From contig FR893178.1 of NCBI GenBank assembly GCA_000433355.1, positions 4,096-50,862 of the forward strand: a DNA stretch of 46,767 bases, in the 5' to 3' direction. The DNA comes from Alistipes sp. CAG:435. Its GTDB lineage: Bacteria > Bacteroidota > Bacteroidia > Bacteroidales > UBA932. Position 1 is the first letter of the stretch. Each line of letters begins with the position of its first letter. Shown here in pieces: positions 1 through 8,337 of this stretch. The translations under genes and the position numbers were made by a program. Under the pieces are notes generated by a model that had not been told where the DNA came from, did no database searches, and saw nothing but the letters and a program-made list of their open reading frames with translations.

Positions 1-1283
1 GCCTATTCGTGCCAGCCGGCCTGGGCGGAATGTCGGGAGCGCAGCCTAAGGCCGGAAACATCGCCGGGGTCGTGAGCGTGACCGCCGAGATCAATCCGCT
101 CGCCGCCCGCAAGCGTTACGACCAAGGCTGGGTCGATGAGCTGCACGAGAATCTGGACGAGCTTATCCCGCGCGTCCGAAAGGCGATGGAGAACAAGGAG
201 ACCGTCTCGCTGGCCTATGTGGGCAACGTCGTGGATCTCTGGGAGAGACTCGCGGCCGAGAATATTCCTGTGGACCTCGGTTCGGACCAGACATCGCTCC
301 ACAATCCGTGGGCCGGAGGCTACTATCCTGTCGGACAGACATTTGAGGAGTCCGTCAAGATGATGGCCGAGGAGCCGGAGAGATTCCGTGAGGCGGTACG
401 CGCGTCGTTGAGGAGGCACGTCGCCGCCATCAACGAGCTGGCAGCCAAGGGAATGTACTTTTTTGACTACGGCAACGCCTTCCTGCTGGAATCCTCAAGG
501 GCCGGAGCGGACATATTAAAGGCAGACGGCACCTTCCGCTATCCGTCCTACGTCCAGGACATTATGGGACCGCTCTACTTCGACTACGGTTTCGGCCCGT
601 TCCGCTGGGTCTGCATGAGCGAGAGGCCGGAAGACCTCGCCAAGTCCGACGAGATAGCCGTGAATATTCTTAAAAAGGAATTGGAAACGGCTCCGGAAGA
701 GATTCAGGGACAGCTGAACGACAATATTCATTGGATAGAGGAAGCCGGCAGGAACCATCTGGTGGTAGGGTCGCAGGCCCGCATCCTCTACGCCGACTGC
801 GAGGGCAGGACCAAGATCGCCCTGGCCTTCAACAAGGCCATCCGCAAGGGTGAGATCACCGCTCCGATCGTGCTTGGCCGCGACCATCACGACGTTTCCG
901 GCACAGACTCCCCGTTCCGCGAGACATCCAACATCTACGACGGATCCCGGTTCACCGCCGACATGGCCATCCAGAACGTCATCGGTGACGGTTTCCGGGG
1001 AGCCACCTGGGTTTCCATCCACAACGGAGGCGGAGTCGGCTGGGGCGAGGTCATCAACGGAGGCTTCGGCATGGTGATCGACGGATCGGCTGATTCGGAC
1101 AGGCACATCACCCAGATGCTGTTCTGGGACGTGAACAACGGAATAGCCCGCCGCAGCTGGGCGCGCAACGAAGGCGCGGAACATGCCATCCTGAGGGAAA
1201 TGGAACGCACACCGGAACTTACGGTGACAGTTGCGAACCACACAGACGAAAACATTGTCAGAAAAGCGATTGAGGAACTATGA
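1..1283 (+). CDS. hutU: Urocanate hydratase, 3' part (5' end outside window)
   Basis: Urocanase converts urocanate to 4-imidazolone-5-propionate with tightly bound NAD+, the second step of histidine degradation in the cytoplasm. The frame is open from the window edge, so the GTG at 9 is internal and not a start. It enters just before the glycine-rich GLGGMSGAQ segment of the NAD-binding region, followed by NPWAGGYYPVG, the FRWVCMSE segment that holds the conserved cysteine, and the late block with IHNGGGVGWGEVINGG and WDVNNGIARRSWARN. About 427 residues are present. The long urocanases of Bacteroidetes and animals have about 670, so roughly the first 240 are missing from the window, not from the gene. 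The stop overlaps the hutH start in an ATGA, indicating one operon with translational coupling. Identity is very sure. Confidence 0.97.
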   Translation, partial: LFVPAGLGGMSGAQPKAGNIAGVVSVTAEINPLAARKRYDQGWVDELHENLDELIPRVRKAMENKETVSLAYVGNVVDLWERLAAENIPVDLGSDQTSLHNPWAGGYYPVGQTFEESVKMMAEEPERFREAVRASLRRHVAAINELAAKGMYFFDYGNAFLLESSRAGADILKADGTFRYPSYVQDIMGPLYFDYGFGPFRWVCMSERPEDLAKSDEIAVNILKKELETAPEEIQGQLNDNIHWIEEAGRNHLVVGSQARILYADCEGRTKIALAFNKAIRKGEITAPIVLGRDHHDVSGTDSPFRETSNIYDGSRFTADMAIQNVIGDGFRGATWVSIHNGGGVGWGEVINGGFGMVIDGSADSDRHITQMLFWDVNNGIARRSWARNEGAEHAILREMERTPELTVTVANHTDENIVRKAIEEL

Positions 1284-2761
1284 CACACATCATCTCACAC
1301 GAACATCTGAGCCTTGGAAGGCTTAAGGAGATAATTGAGAACCACGAGAGGGTCGAACTCGGCCCGGAGGCCGTGGCGGCCATCGAGAAATGCCGTAAGT
1401 ACCTGGACAGCAAGATGGAGGACATCGGTCGCCCGGTCTATGGAGTCACCACCGGATTCGGTTCCCTGTGCAACGTGACCATCCCTGCCGACCAGCTCTC
1501 GCAGCTCCAGCACAATCTGGTGATGTCCCACGCCTGCGGAACCGGCGAGACTGTACGCCCGCAGATCGTGAGGCTGATGCTCCTGCTTAAGGCCCAGTCC
1601 CTTTCCTACGGTCATTCCGGAGCGCAGCTGATTACTGTCCAGAGGCTTCTGGACATGTTCAACAACGACATCCTCCCGGTAGTCTACCAGCAGGGATCCC
1701 TCGGTGCTTCCGGCGACCTCGCTCCCCTCGCCCACCTCAGCCTACCGCTGATCGGTCTCGGAGAGGTTCTCTACAAGGGTAAGGTCAGACCAAGCAAGGA
1801 GGTCTGGGACGAGATGGGCTGGGAACCTATCAGCCTTCAGTCCAAGGAGGGTCTCGCTCTTCTGAACGGAACCCAGTTCATGAGCGCCCACGCCATCTGG
1901 TCGCTCATCCAGTGCCACAGGCTTTCCGAATGGGCCGACAGGATCGGCGCGATGTCCCTTGAGGCATATGACGGCCGCGTCGAGCCGTTCCTGCCTCTGA
2001 CCCACCAGCTTCGTCCGCACAAGGGACAGATCGACACCGCGGCCAGATTCATGACCCTGCTGGATGGCAGCGAACTGATAAGGAACCACAAGGAACATGT
2101 TCAGGATCCATATTCATTCCGCTGCATCCCTCAGGTACACGGCGCGGTCAAGGACAGCATCCGCTACGTCGAGTCGGTGATCGAGAACGAGATCAACAGC
2201 GCGACGGACAATCCGAACGTCTTCCCTGACGAGGACATGATCATCTCCGCCGGCAACTTCCACGGAGAGCCTATCGCCATCCCGATGGACGCCCTGGCGA
2301 TCGCCATGTCCGAACTCGCAAACATCTCTGAAAGACGAATATACAGATTGATTTCCGGCCAGCGTGGTCTGCCGAAATTCCTTGTCGCCACGCCGGGACT
2401 CAACAGCGGCTTCATGATCCCGCAGTACACGGCAGCCTCGATCGTGAGCCAGAACAAGGGACTCTGCTGGCCGGCGTCAGTGGATTCCATACCGTCATCG
2501 CAGGGTCAGGAGGATCACGTCAGCATGGGTTCCAACGCCGCGACAAAGCTCGTCCGCGTCATCGACAACTGCGAGGAAGTGCTTGCCATAGAACTGTTCA
2601 ACGCCGCACAGGCGCTCGACTTCAGGCACCAGATCGCCGGCAACAAGTCCTCGGAGGCCATCGAAGGCATATTCAGTGACTACCGCAAGGTCGTGCCGTT
2701 CATCAGCGATGATGTCTATATGCACCCGCTCATCCAGAAATCTATCGAGTTCATAAGATGA
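1280..2761 (+). CDS. hutH: Histidine ammonia-lyase
   Basis: HutH removes ammonia from L-histidine to give urocanate, the first step of the pathway and the substrate of HutU upstream. The 493 residues match the usual length of about 500-510. The active site cofactor MIO forms from Ala143-Ser144-Gly145 in the segment GSLGASGDLAPLAHLS, at the canonical position. The N-terminal VYGVTTGFG segment (53-61) and the C-terminal SSQGQEDHVSMG segment are also typical of the family. The ATG at 1280 overlaps the hutU stop (ATGA), and the stop overlaps the hutI start in the same way. The order hutU-hutH-hutI without ftcD or fchA inside suggests that any formiminoglutamate enzymes lie upstream of the window or elsewhere. 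Confidence 0.97.
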   Translation: MTHIISHEHLSLGRLKEIIENHERVELGPEAVAAIEKCRKYLDSKMEDIGRPVYGVTTGFGSLCNVTIPADQLSQLQHNLVMSHACGTGETVRPQIVRLMLLLKAQSLSYGHSGAQLITVQRLLDMFNNDILPVVYQQGSLGASGDLAPLAHLSLPLIGLGEVLYKGKVRPSKEVWDEMGWEPISLQSKEGLALLNGTQFMSAHAIWSLIQCHRLSEWADRIGAMSLEAYDGRVEPFLPLTHQLRPHKGQIDTAARFMTLLDGSELIRNHKEHVQDPYSFRCIPQVHGAVKDSIRYVESVIENEINSATDNPNVFPDEDMIISAGNFHGEPIAIPMDALAIAMSELANISERRIYRLISGQRGLPKFLVATPGLNSGFMIPQYTAASIVSQNKGLCWPASVDSIPSSQGQEDHVSMGSNAATKLVRVIDNCEEVLAIELFNAAQALDFRHQIAGNKSSEAIEGIFSDYRKVVPFISDDVYMHPLIQKSIEFIR

Positions 2762-3993
2762 CCATAATCACCCACATCGGCGAACTGGTCGGAATCGTTC
2801 CTGAAGGCGTTCTGCGCAAGCAAGGCGCCGAGATGGACGAGGTCGGCTCCTTGCGGGACGCTTACCTCACGATCGAGGGCGAACGAATCTATGGTTTCGG
2901 GAATATGTCCGATTGTCCGGCGGCCAGCCCGAAGGATGATGTGATTGACGCAGAGGGCGGTATGGTGATACCGGCCTTCTGCGACTCTCACACGCACATC
3001 TGCTACGCCGGAACCCGTGAGCAGGAGTTCATCGACAAGATCAACGGCCTGAGCTACGAGGAGATAGCCGCCCGTGGAGGCGGAATCCTCAACTCCGCCG
3101 ATCTGCTCCACCGCACGAGCGAAGAGGAATTATATTCACAGACAATGGCGCGCGTGCGGGAGATGATCGCCAAAGGAACCGGCGCCATCGAGATCAAGAG
3201 CGGCTACGGCCTCACCTTGGAGGACGAGCTGAAGATGCTGCGGGTGATCCGCCGCATCAAGAACGAGTCCCCCGCCACCATCAAGGCGACCTTCCTCGGG
3301 GCGCACGCCGTCGGCAGAGCCTTCAAAGGCCGGCAGAATGAATATGTCAACCTCGTCTGCGAGGAGATGATCCCCGCCGTCGCCGCCGAAGGGCTTGCTG
3401 AATATGTCGATGTGTTCTGCGACGAGGGATTCTTCACGGTCGCTGAAACGGATCGCATCCTTTCCGCCGGTGAGCGTTACGGTCTCATTCCGAAAATCCA
3501 CGCCAACGAACTTGCCTGCTCCGGCGGCGTGCAGGTGGCCGTGAAGCATAACGCTCTTTCGGTCGATCACCTTGAGCGCACGACCGACGCTGAGATTGAA
3601 GCACTTAGATACTCCCGCACGATGCCGACGATGCTCCCCGGCTCCTCATTCTTCCTCGGCATCCCCTACGGCAGGGCCAAGGAATATGTCAGCGCAGGTC
3701 TGGGCATAGCCCTGGCCTCAGACTACAATCCGGGATCCTCACCTTCCGGCGACATGCGTTTCGTGATGGCCTTAGGCTGCATCAGAATGCGCCTCACCCC
3801 GGCTCAGGCATTCAACGCCTGCACCCTCAACTCCGCCTACGCGATGGGCGTCGCTGAGGAACTCGGCTCTGTGACCGTCGGCAAACTCGCCAACCTTATC
3901 GTCACCAAGCCCGTCCCGTCCCTCGCCTACATCCCGTACTGCCACCAGACCCCGTTCATCTGCAAGGTGCTCCTCCGCGGCAAGCATATTTAA
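2758..3993 (+). CDS. hutI: Imidazolonepropionase
   Basis: HutI hydrolyses 4-imidazolone-5-propionate to N-formimino-L-glutamate, the third step of histidine degradation. It is a metal-dependent amidohydrolase of 411 residues, the normal size. The first metal motif is His78-x-His80 in FCDSHTHICYAGTRE. The TIM-barrel motifs that follow include KIHANELACSGG with a metal-ligand histidine, ALSVDHLE with the second late histidine, and the family-specific ASDYNPGSSPSGDM containing the conserved aspartate. The start is fixed by the ATGA overlap with hutH. It appears to be the last gene of the operon: the next gene is convergent, and a hairpin lies 30 bp after the stop. Confidence 0.97.
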   Translation: MTIITHIGELVGIVPEGVLRKQGAEMDEVGSLRDAYLTIEGERIYGFGNMSDCPAASPKDDVIDAEGGMVIPAFCDSHTHICYAGTREQEFIDKINGLSYEEIAARGGGILNSADLLHRTSEEELYSQTMARVREMIAKGTGAIEIKSGYGLTLEDELKMLRVIRRIKNESPATIKATFLGAHAVGRAFKGRQNEYVNLVCEEMIPAVAAEGLAEYVDVFCDEGFFTVAETDRILSAGERYGLIPKIHANELACSGGVQVAVKHNALSVDHLERTTDAEIEALRYSRTMPTMLPGSSFFLGIPYGRAKEYVSAGLGIALASDYNPGSSPSGDMRFVMALGCIRMRLTPAQAFNACTLNSAYAMGVAEELGSVTVGKLANLIVTKPVPSLAYIPYCHQTPFICKVLLRGKHI

Positions 3994-4023
3994 TTGAAGT
4001 CTCTTAACTTCCACCACAAGAAC

Positions 4024-4051
4024 GGCCGCATTATCTATCGAAAATGCGGCC
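4024..4051. terminator. Hairpin between convergent hutI and lipoprotein gene
   Basis: GGCCGCATT (4024-4032) and AATGCGGCC (4043-4051) form a perfect 9-bp stem with a 10-base loop. It sits between the stops of two convergent genes, where it could end transcription from either side. Neither strand has a clear T run after the stem, so it is not a textbook intrinsic terminator. Confidence 0.5.
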
Positions 4052-4073
4052 AAATCTTTGCTAACTTATTAAG

Positions 4074-4682
4074 TTAACGCCTACTAAATGAATAGCGAAT
4101 AGTGCCTTCCACCAGCCTCCCTTGAGACTTATCCAATAAAGAGCATTCAGACCTGCACACAAAAGAGCCGTCACCAAAATAATGGACGTTAGCCTTTTTC
4201 ATCGAATGGACAAGATATGTTCCATCCATAGAAGTCTCCGGCACAAGTTCAAATGTTTCTGTCGAAAGCTTAGTATTCTCCCCGCCACCCCGCCACTGTC
4301 CTTCTATGTCAATTCCTTGATAACGGACAGATGACAAGATATATTTGCCATCTATTTCAAGTGTGACATAATCAGGAACCACAATCTTGAAGAGCAACTT
4401 TTCATCATCGGGCATTGACACCACCTCCGCCTTCCCAAAAGATTCAACATAGCCTGGAATATTCTTGAACTCCTCCTTCAAATCCCTTCGGCCTATGCCA
4501 TCCTGATCCAAATCAACAATAGGCCCAGTCCAATAAATGTCTGTCAAAGAATATTCTCCACACAGCTTATCCTCAAGTCTTTCAAAATCAGTCAGGGCAT
4601 CACGCTCATTCGAGCAGGACACCAGACTGATTCCAATAACAGACACTGTCAAGATAAACTTTAATACGGTCATATGGTTCAT
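4074..4682 (-). CDS. Hypothetical lipoprotein, 202 aa
   Basis: I do not recognise the family. The N-terminus is a lipoprotein signal: a short basic/polar start, a hydrophobic run and a lipobox ending LVSC with Cys23, so the mature protein should be membrane-anchored, probably on the outer membrane. The rest is predicted soluble and beta-rich, with alternating hydrophobic residues. It also contains an acidic DLDQDGIGRRD loop near residue 60 that resembles a calcium loop but is not a convincing EF-hand. A second ATG three codons in (MTVLKF) is an alternative start. It has its own promoter (4706-4736), and a related promoter precedes the DUF3244-like gene to its right, so the group may share control. 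Base composition is AT-richer than the hut operon. Confidence 0.75.
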   Translation of the reverse strand: MNHMTVLKFILTVSVIGISLVSCSNERDALTDFERLEDKLCGEYSLTDIYWTGPIVDLDQDGIGRRDLKEEFKNIPGYVESFGKAEVVSMPDDEKLLFKIVVPDYVTLEIDGKYILSSVRYQGIDIEGQWRGGGENTKLSTETFELVPETSMDGTYLVHSMKKANVHYFGDGSFVCRSECSLLDKSQGRLVEGTIRYSFSRR

Positions 4683-4705
4683 AACAATACATTTTTTTCC
4701 AACCG

Positions 4706-4736
4706 CAAAGTTCGGTAGAGATGTTGGTTATACAAA
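4706..4736 (-). promoter_or_regulatory. Bacteroidetes-type promoter for the 202-aa lipoprotein gene
   Basis: Read on the minus strand, TTTG (4736-4733), a 19-base spacer and GAACTTTG (4713-4706) fit the -33 TTTG / -7 TAnnTTTG pattern with correct spacing. The box ends 23 bases before the ATG. The surrounding sequence resembles that in front of the gene at 5693. Confidence 0.6.
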
Positions 4737-4852
4737 AAATGTCTCACTTTTGATAGATATAGTTCCCTAATTCTAAGCAAGTTACATATCCGAAGAAATT
4801 CACCCCTCATTCCATCCAAACTAAACAACTGGCCATCAACACCTTAGACCCA

Positions 4853-5251
4853 TCAATAAACCCTAACCATTGTCATTATATATCTATGGGGCTTATAAGA
4901 TTGCAAAACCAATTGTTTATCTGTTTGCTCCAAGATAAACCAATCACCTCCGACCAATCCATCGACAAAATGGATTATAGAGCCATCAATCCTGTATTTA
5001 AAATCAAGAGAATGACTCTCACCATTATCATCTTGATATATTTCCTGACCTTTACTCTCCGTTAAAAACTCCAGAACAGATGTAGAGGAGCCGACGACAC
5101 GGTCATTATCATCAAACCAAGTTTTGGTAGCGTTCCATATAGTCTGATTAAAATTCAGATGTTGTTCTTCCACCTCGTGGCAGCTAAATAATATCAGCAG
5201 CATCGCCACAAGCACAGTCAAGGTGTAAATGTTCTTAGTTAAAGATTTCAT
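4853..5251 (-). CDS. Small hypothetical lipoprotein, 132 aa
   Basis: No family is recognised with confidence. It has a strong lipoprotein signal peptide (KNIYTLTVLVAMLLILFSC, Cys24) and a short mature domain of about 108 residues. The mature part has the alternating pattern and the GGDWFILEQTDKQLVL strand pair often seen in lipocalin-like Bacteroidetes lipoproteins, which is only a fold guess. It lies 52 bases downstream of the DUF3244-like gene on the same strand with no promoter of its own that I can see, so the two are probably co-transcribed. Function unknown. Confidence 0.7.
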   Translation of the reverse strand: MKSLTKNIYTLTVLVAMLLILFSCHEVEEQHLNFNQTIWNATKTWFDDNDRVVGSSTSVLEFLTESKGQEIYQDDNGESHSLDFKYRIDGSIIHFVDGLVGGDWFILEQTDKQLVLQSYKPHRYIMTMVRVY

Positions 5252-5303
5252 AACAATGATATAATATATTAATGATTAAGCATCTAAGACGATAATATGG
5301 TTA

Positions 5304-5693
5304 TCATTCATAGTTCTCTGTACTCGTGAAAAATACAGCATAGTAGTTATGACCATTTTCGGTCACAATGTCCATTCGGTATGCGAAATCTGCTCCTACA
5401 GGGATCAACATCCTTCCAGAAGAGCTGTTCCCAACATAGTCTTGGATTTCTCCAGTAGTCTGATTTTCAAGAGACACTGTCACTGTTCCTATATTAGACA
5501 TAAATGACAGCTCAAGGTTGTTCAAATAAGAATAATAACAGCATTCAACTTGAATCTTCGCAGGAACGTGATTACCTTTTGTATTCGGCTTCTTTATTTC
5601 TATGACCATAATCGGTATGATGTCTTCCTTTTGCGAATACAACAACACATTGCTGACTGTCAGCAGTGCTAATAATAGTATAACCTTTCTCAT
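5304..5693 (-). CDS. DUF3244-like small secreted protein
   Basis: The open frame extends to 5747, but the ATG at 5693 starts a proper signal peptide (MRKVILLLALLTVSNVLLYSQ), so I use it; the protein is then 129 residues. The mature part has the layout of DUF3244 proteins of gut Bacteroidales: a strand with LELSFMSNIGTVTVSL, a turn with TGEIQDY, a SSSGRMLIPVG segment, and a last strand ending YYAVFF. This is an immunoglobulin-like beta sandwich related to secretion-tail domains. Its role is unknown. It starts 230 bases downstream of the TPR-HTH gene and is followed by two lipoprotein genes, so it may be a target of that regulator (inference from position only). Confidence 0.7.
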   Translation of the reverse strand: MRKVILLLALLTVSNVLLYSQKEDIIPIMVIEIKKPNTKGNHVPAKIQVECCYYSYLNNLELSFMSNIGTVTVSLENQTTGEIQDYVGNSSSGRMLIPVGADFAYRMDIVTENGHNYYAVFFTSTENYE

Positions 5694-5717
5694 AAAAAAA
5701 TGTATTATTTCCGACTG

Positions 5718-5748
5718 TAAAGTTCGGGAGAAAGGTTGATAACTCAAT
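5718..5748 (-). promoter_or_regulatory. Probable promoter for the DUF3244-like gene
   Basis: On the minus strand ATTG (5748-5745), a 19-base spacer and GAACTTTA (5725-5718) give a weak version of the Bacteroidetes promoter. The block CGAACTTT and its flanks on both sides match those of the promoter at 4706-4736 more closely than two independent promoters would be expected to. Confidence 0.5.
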
Positions 5749-5922
5749 GAAAAAAAGTTTTACTCAACCAAAGTATAACATATTCATTCTTAATAATTTA
5801 ATATGCAGTAAAAATTCATTTTCTTACTTTCACCAATTAAATTACTAATTATCAATATTTTAACCGACAACCCATAATTTACAATGAATACAAAAGTGCT
5901 GATTATCAAACAATTACTCTTT
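5748..5922. other. AT-rich gap without a recognised gene
   Basis: This gap follows the TPR-HTH gene and precedes the promoter region of the DUF3244-like gene. It is strongly AT-rich with short direct runs, and no strong hairpin or open frame with coding character is seen. Confidence 0.5.
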
Positions 5923-7689
5923 TCAAGATATTAATTCAGAGAAAAGAGCCTGATGTTCGCTATTCAATCTTAAGATTTTATCTTTAATATTATGCCGCTT
6001 TGTGTAAACCGTGCTAACATTGTAGCCCATCATTCTGGCTATCGTCTTAGTGTCGAAACCGAGGATTAAGAAGGCAATAAAACGAAAGTCTTTCTCGGCG
6101 GTGTTCGGCATTTCAGCGCGTAATTTTGTCATTATTCCGTCAAGATTATCATCAAGCATAGACTCAAGCTCCTTTTGGTTTGGCTCATCCAATATCGCAA
6201 GGATCTTTTTAACCTCCGCATAAATCTGATCATCACTTTCTTTTGAGGATTTGCTGGACTCGAAATACCGGCGGCACAGGTTATTCAATTGGGCATACTG
6301 CTGTTTGTTCACCTGAACAAATTTCGCCCTAAGCGCCATCAACACCTGTTCCTTTTCGGCCGCGCTGGAAAGTTTTTCCGACAATGTTTGTATATTCTTC
6401 TCAGCTAATTCATTCGCGGATTTCAGGGAATCTATGGAGCGCAAATGTTCAGCCTCACAAAGGAGTGACTCGTTAAGCCTTTGGTTCACTTCATCATTGA
6501 GAGTGACCATTTCTTCCAGTCGATGTTGTAACTCTTTCCTATATTTCGAATGAATGGACAAGGCAAATATCATAGTAAACAAACCAATAAGGGCGATTAT
6601 CCATTTCATTTGACGCTGGATTTTTCTATCCCTATCCAACAATAAAGACTTGTCCTCATAATAATCTGACTGTGCCAACGCCACTGATTGGCCAACCGTT
6701 TCCAAGACCTCAGAATTTCGATCGCTCAGAGACTGTTCAAGATATGTCAAAGCTGTTTTGTAGTCTGCGCGATGCTTTGATATCCTATACTTCCAGATTT
6801 TTAATATGGTCGAACTGCTGTCCACATTCTCCAACTGTCGGATCACATCGTTCGCAGTTCTATGATCTCCTATGATTTCAGAAGCATAGGCATAGACACA
6901 ATAATCATCTATAGAAGGCATTACGCCAAATTTTCCTGTAGCCCTTTTAAAAAGATCAATAGATTTATGAGCATCAGAGTTTGGTTTGAAGATATTATTC
7001 CAAGCAAGGGTCAATAATTGCTCCGCATAAATGGATGTATCACGGATTGGTTGCGAGAAGAAAACAGAATAAAGGCTGTCGGCCTTCGCCCAGTCTTGAA
7101 TGTTCGAATAAAGGCACGCCAAAGATCCGGTAGTATTCCACAGCCTAAAAGAGTCCTTAGCCTGAGCAAAATAATCATAAGCCTCTTTGCTATATGAGAT
7201 ACTCTCCGAATTATTATTGTTCCACAAATAGACATCAGAAATCGAGGAACTGATGATCCCTCTGAACACAAGATTGTCCGAATGGGATGAATATTCCTTA
7301 GCACGGATATAACTCGTTATCGCAGCTTCCGGATCTCCAGTGTCATACTGCGCCGTCCCAAGATAAAAATACATCTTCATCTTATCATCATTGGAACCGT
7401 GGTTTTCATAGTAGATCGCTGCAGGTTTGATGACACGCAAATCTTGGATAGTGAGGTGATTCCTGTCCAACGCCATAGTGTACAGCAACGAGTACCTCGC
7501 ACGCTGCGACTTAGTCTTAAGAGCCAACGTGTCAATCGATTCCAACGCAGTTAAAGCGCTGTCTGGCCTTGTCCACATAACATCCTCGGCGGAATCCATA
7601 ATCCGCTCGGCCTCCCTGTTCCCGCAGGACATCACCAATGCGGACATCAATAAAAACAAGGCTATATACAATTGTTTCATCTCGTTCAT
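5923..7689 (-). CDS. TPR lipoprotein with membrane helix and C-terminal HTH (putative regulator)
   Basis: Domains in order: signal peptide with lipobox VMSC (Cys22); helical TPR-like repeats from about 40 to 330; one membrane helix at 362-380 (KWIIALIGLFTMIFALSI); a coiled coil with many Leu/Glu heptads from about 385 to 455; and a helix-turn-helix near 541-575 (GFDTKTIARMMGYNVSTVYTKRHNIKDKI), resembling the LuxR/GerE type seen at the end of such proteins. This layout occurs in many Bacteroidales and is read as a membrane-tethered sensor-regulator with TPRs in the periplasm and HTH in the cytoplasm. Target genes are unknown; the small lipoprotein genes downstream are candidates. An alternative ATG at 7680 begins MKQLYIALFLLM and would suit the promoter position better. 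Confidence 0.85.
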   Translation of the reverse strand: MNEMKQLYIALFLLMSALVMSCGNREAERIMDSAEDVMWTRPDSALTALESIDTLALKTKSQRARYSLLYTMALDRNHLTIQDLRVIKPAAIYYENHGSNDDKMKMYFYLGTAQYDTGDPEAAITSYIRAKEYSSHSDNLVFRGIISSSISDVYLWNNNNSESISYSKEAYDYFAQAKDSFRLWNTTGSLACLYSNIQDWAKADSLYSVFFSQPIRDTSIYAEQLLTLAWNNIFKPNSDAHKSIDLFKRATGKFGVMPSIDDYCVYAYASEIIGDHRTANDVIRQLENVDSSSTILKIWKYRISKHRADYKTALTYLEQSLSDRNSEVLETVGQSVALAQSDYYEDKSLLLDRDRKIQRQMKWIIALIGLFTMIFALSIHSKYRKELQHRLEEMVTLNDEVNQRLNESLLCEAEHLRSIDSLKSANELAEKNIQTLSEKLSSAAEKEQVLMALRAKFVQVNKQQYAQLNNLCRRYFESSKSSKESDDQIYAEVKKILAILDEPNQKELESMLDDNLDGIMTKLRAEMPNTAEKDFRFIAFLILGFDTKTIARMMGYNVSTVYTKRHNIKDKILRLNSEHQALFSELIS

Positions 7690-7702
7690 AGATTTGGTCC
7701 TG

Positions 7703-7734
7703 CAAACTTACATTTTTGCCGGATTTTTCGCAAA
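7703..7734 (-). promoter_or_regulatory. Promoter of the TPR-HTH gene
   Basis: On the minus strand TTTG (7734-7731), a 20-base spacer and TAAGTTTG (7710-7703) match the Bacteroidetes vegetative consensus exactly. The predicted transcript starts only a few bases before the ATG at 7689, which favours either a near-leaderless message or use of the second ATG at 7680. Confidence 0.8.
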
Positions 7735-7917
7735 AGAAATGATCGGCCAATTCAAGGGTTGAGTCTCAATGCTTATGTATGGACATCGCAATCAGGAGTA
7801 AGCGGGGCTCCATTGGCCATTGTAAACAAAGAAAGTATCGGTAATTTTTGCAAAATTACCGAGTAAATTTTAGGATGTCATATACCTGTTGACTATCTTC
7901 CTCCGTATCACACCAAC

Positions 7918-8008
7918 TTCCAGGTGCGCAAGCATATTCGCACCTAAAAGAGCAATTCTCTGGTTATCAAGCCGCTAAAGTTCCAGATGCGAGTGTTTTT
8001 TCACACCT
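7918..8008. repeat. Pair of imperfect palindromes, 63 bp apart
   Basis: Two related 28-base segments (7918-7945 and 7981-8008, about 20 of 28 identical) each carry inverted arms: AGGTGCG/CGCACCT in the first and AGATGCG/CACACCT in the second. They lie just upstream of the 51-bp array, in a 650-base region without genes. No function is assigned. Confidence 0.6.
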
Positions 8009-8033
8009 GGAGGTCAGGGGCACCAACAGAAGG

Positions 8034-8239
8034 CTCTCGTGCGCAGATAGGCCTAGATTGCTCACGAGAGTCCCCTAATCAACGCTCTCGTGAGCAATCT
8101 GCCGCTTTCCGCTCACGAGAACACTCATCTTCGACACCTCGTGAGCAAAATGCCGCTTTCCGCTCACGAGAACACTCATCTCAGTCCTTTCGTGAGCAAT
8201 ATGCCGCTTTCCGCTCACGAGGCACACACAGTCCTTCTC
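8034..8239. repeat. Palindromic tandem array, 51-bp period
   Basis: Three units start at 8087, 8138 and 8189, exactly 51 bp apart. Each has left arm CTCGTGAGC (TTCGTGAGC in the third) and right arm GCTCACGAG around a 15-base core (CTGCCGCTTTCC in copy 1, ATGCCGCTTTCC in copies 2 and 3). A fourth, degenerate unit precedes them with arms at 8034-8044 and 8060-8070 and a different core. Centres of the inverted half-sites alternate at about 24-26 and 26-27 bases. Because 51 is a multiple of three, open frames arise on both strands, but they look like repeat artefacts. It is not a CRISPR: the repeats are internally palindromic along most of their length, and the gaps of under 20 bases are partly conserved. 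Confidence 0.85.
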
Positions 8240-8337
8240 CACGGGCTTCAGGATGAAAGCCATCTGGCTGTTTGCGGCAAGAAGTCAATACTTCTATGGC
8301 AGAAGGTACGCGCGAAGACGCACGAAAGTTGAGGAGA

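Noticed and set aside
8087..8239. 51-bp repeats as a CRISPR array
   Set aside because: Only three to four units, each palindromic across most of the unit, with under 20 bases of partly conserved sequence between them, and no cas genes nearby.
7987..8263. Open frames on both strands across the 51-bp array (89, 80 and 62 aa)
   Set aside because: They exist because the period is a multiple of three. The predicted peptides are low-complexity repeats with no signal, no promoter and no coding-like codon use.
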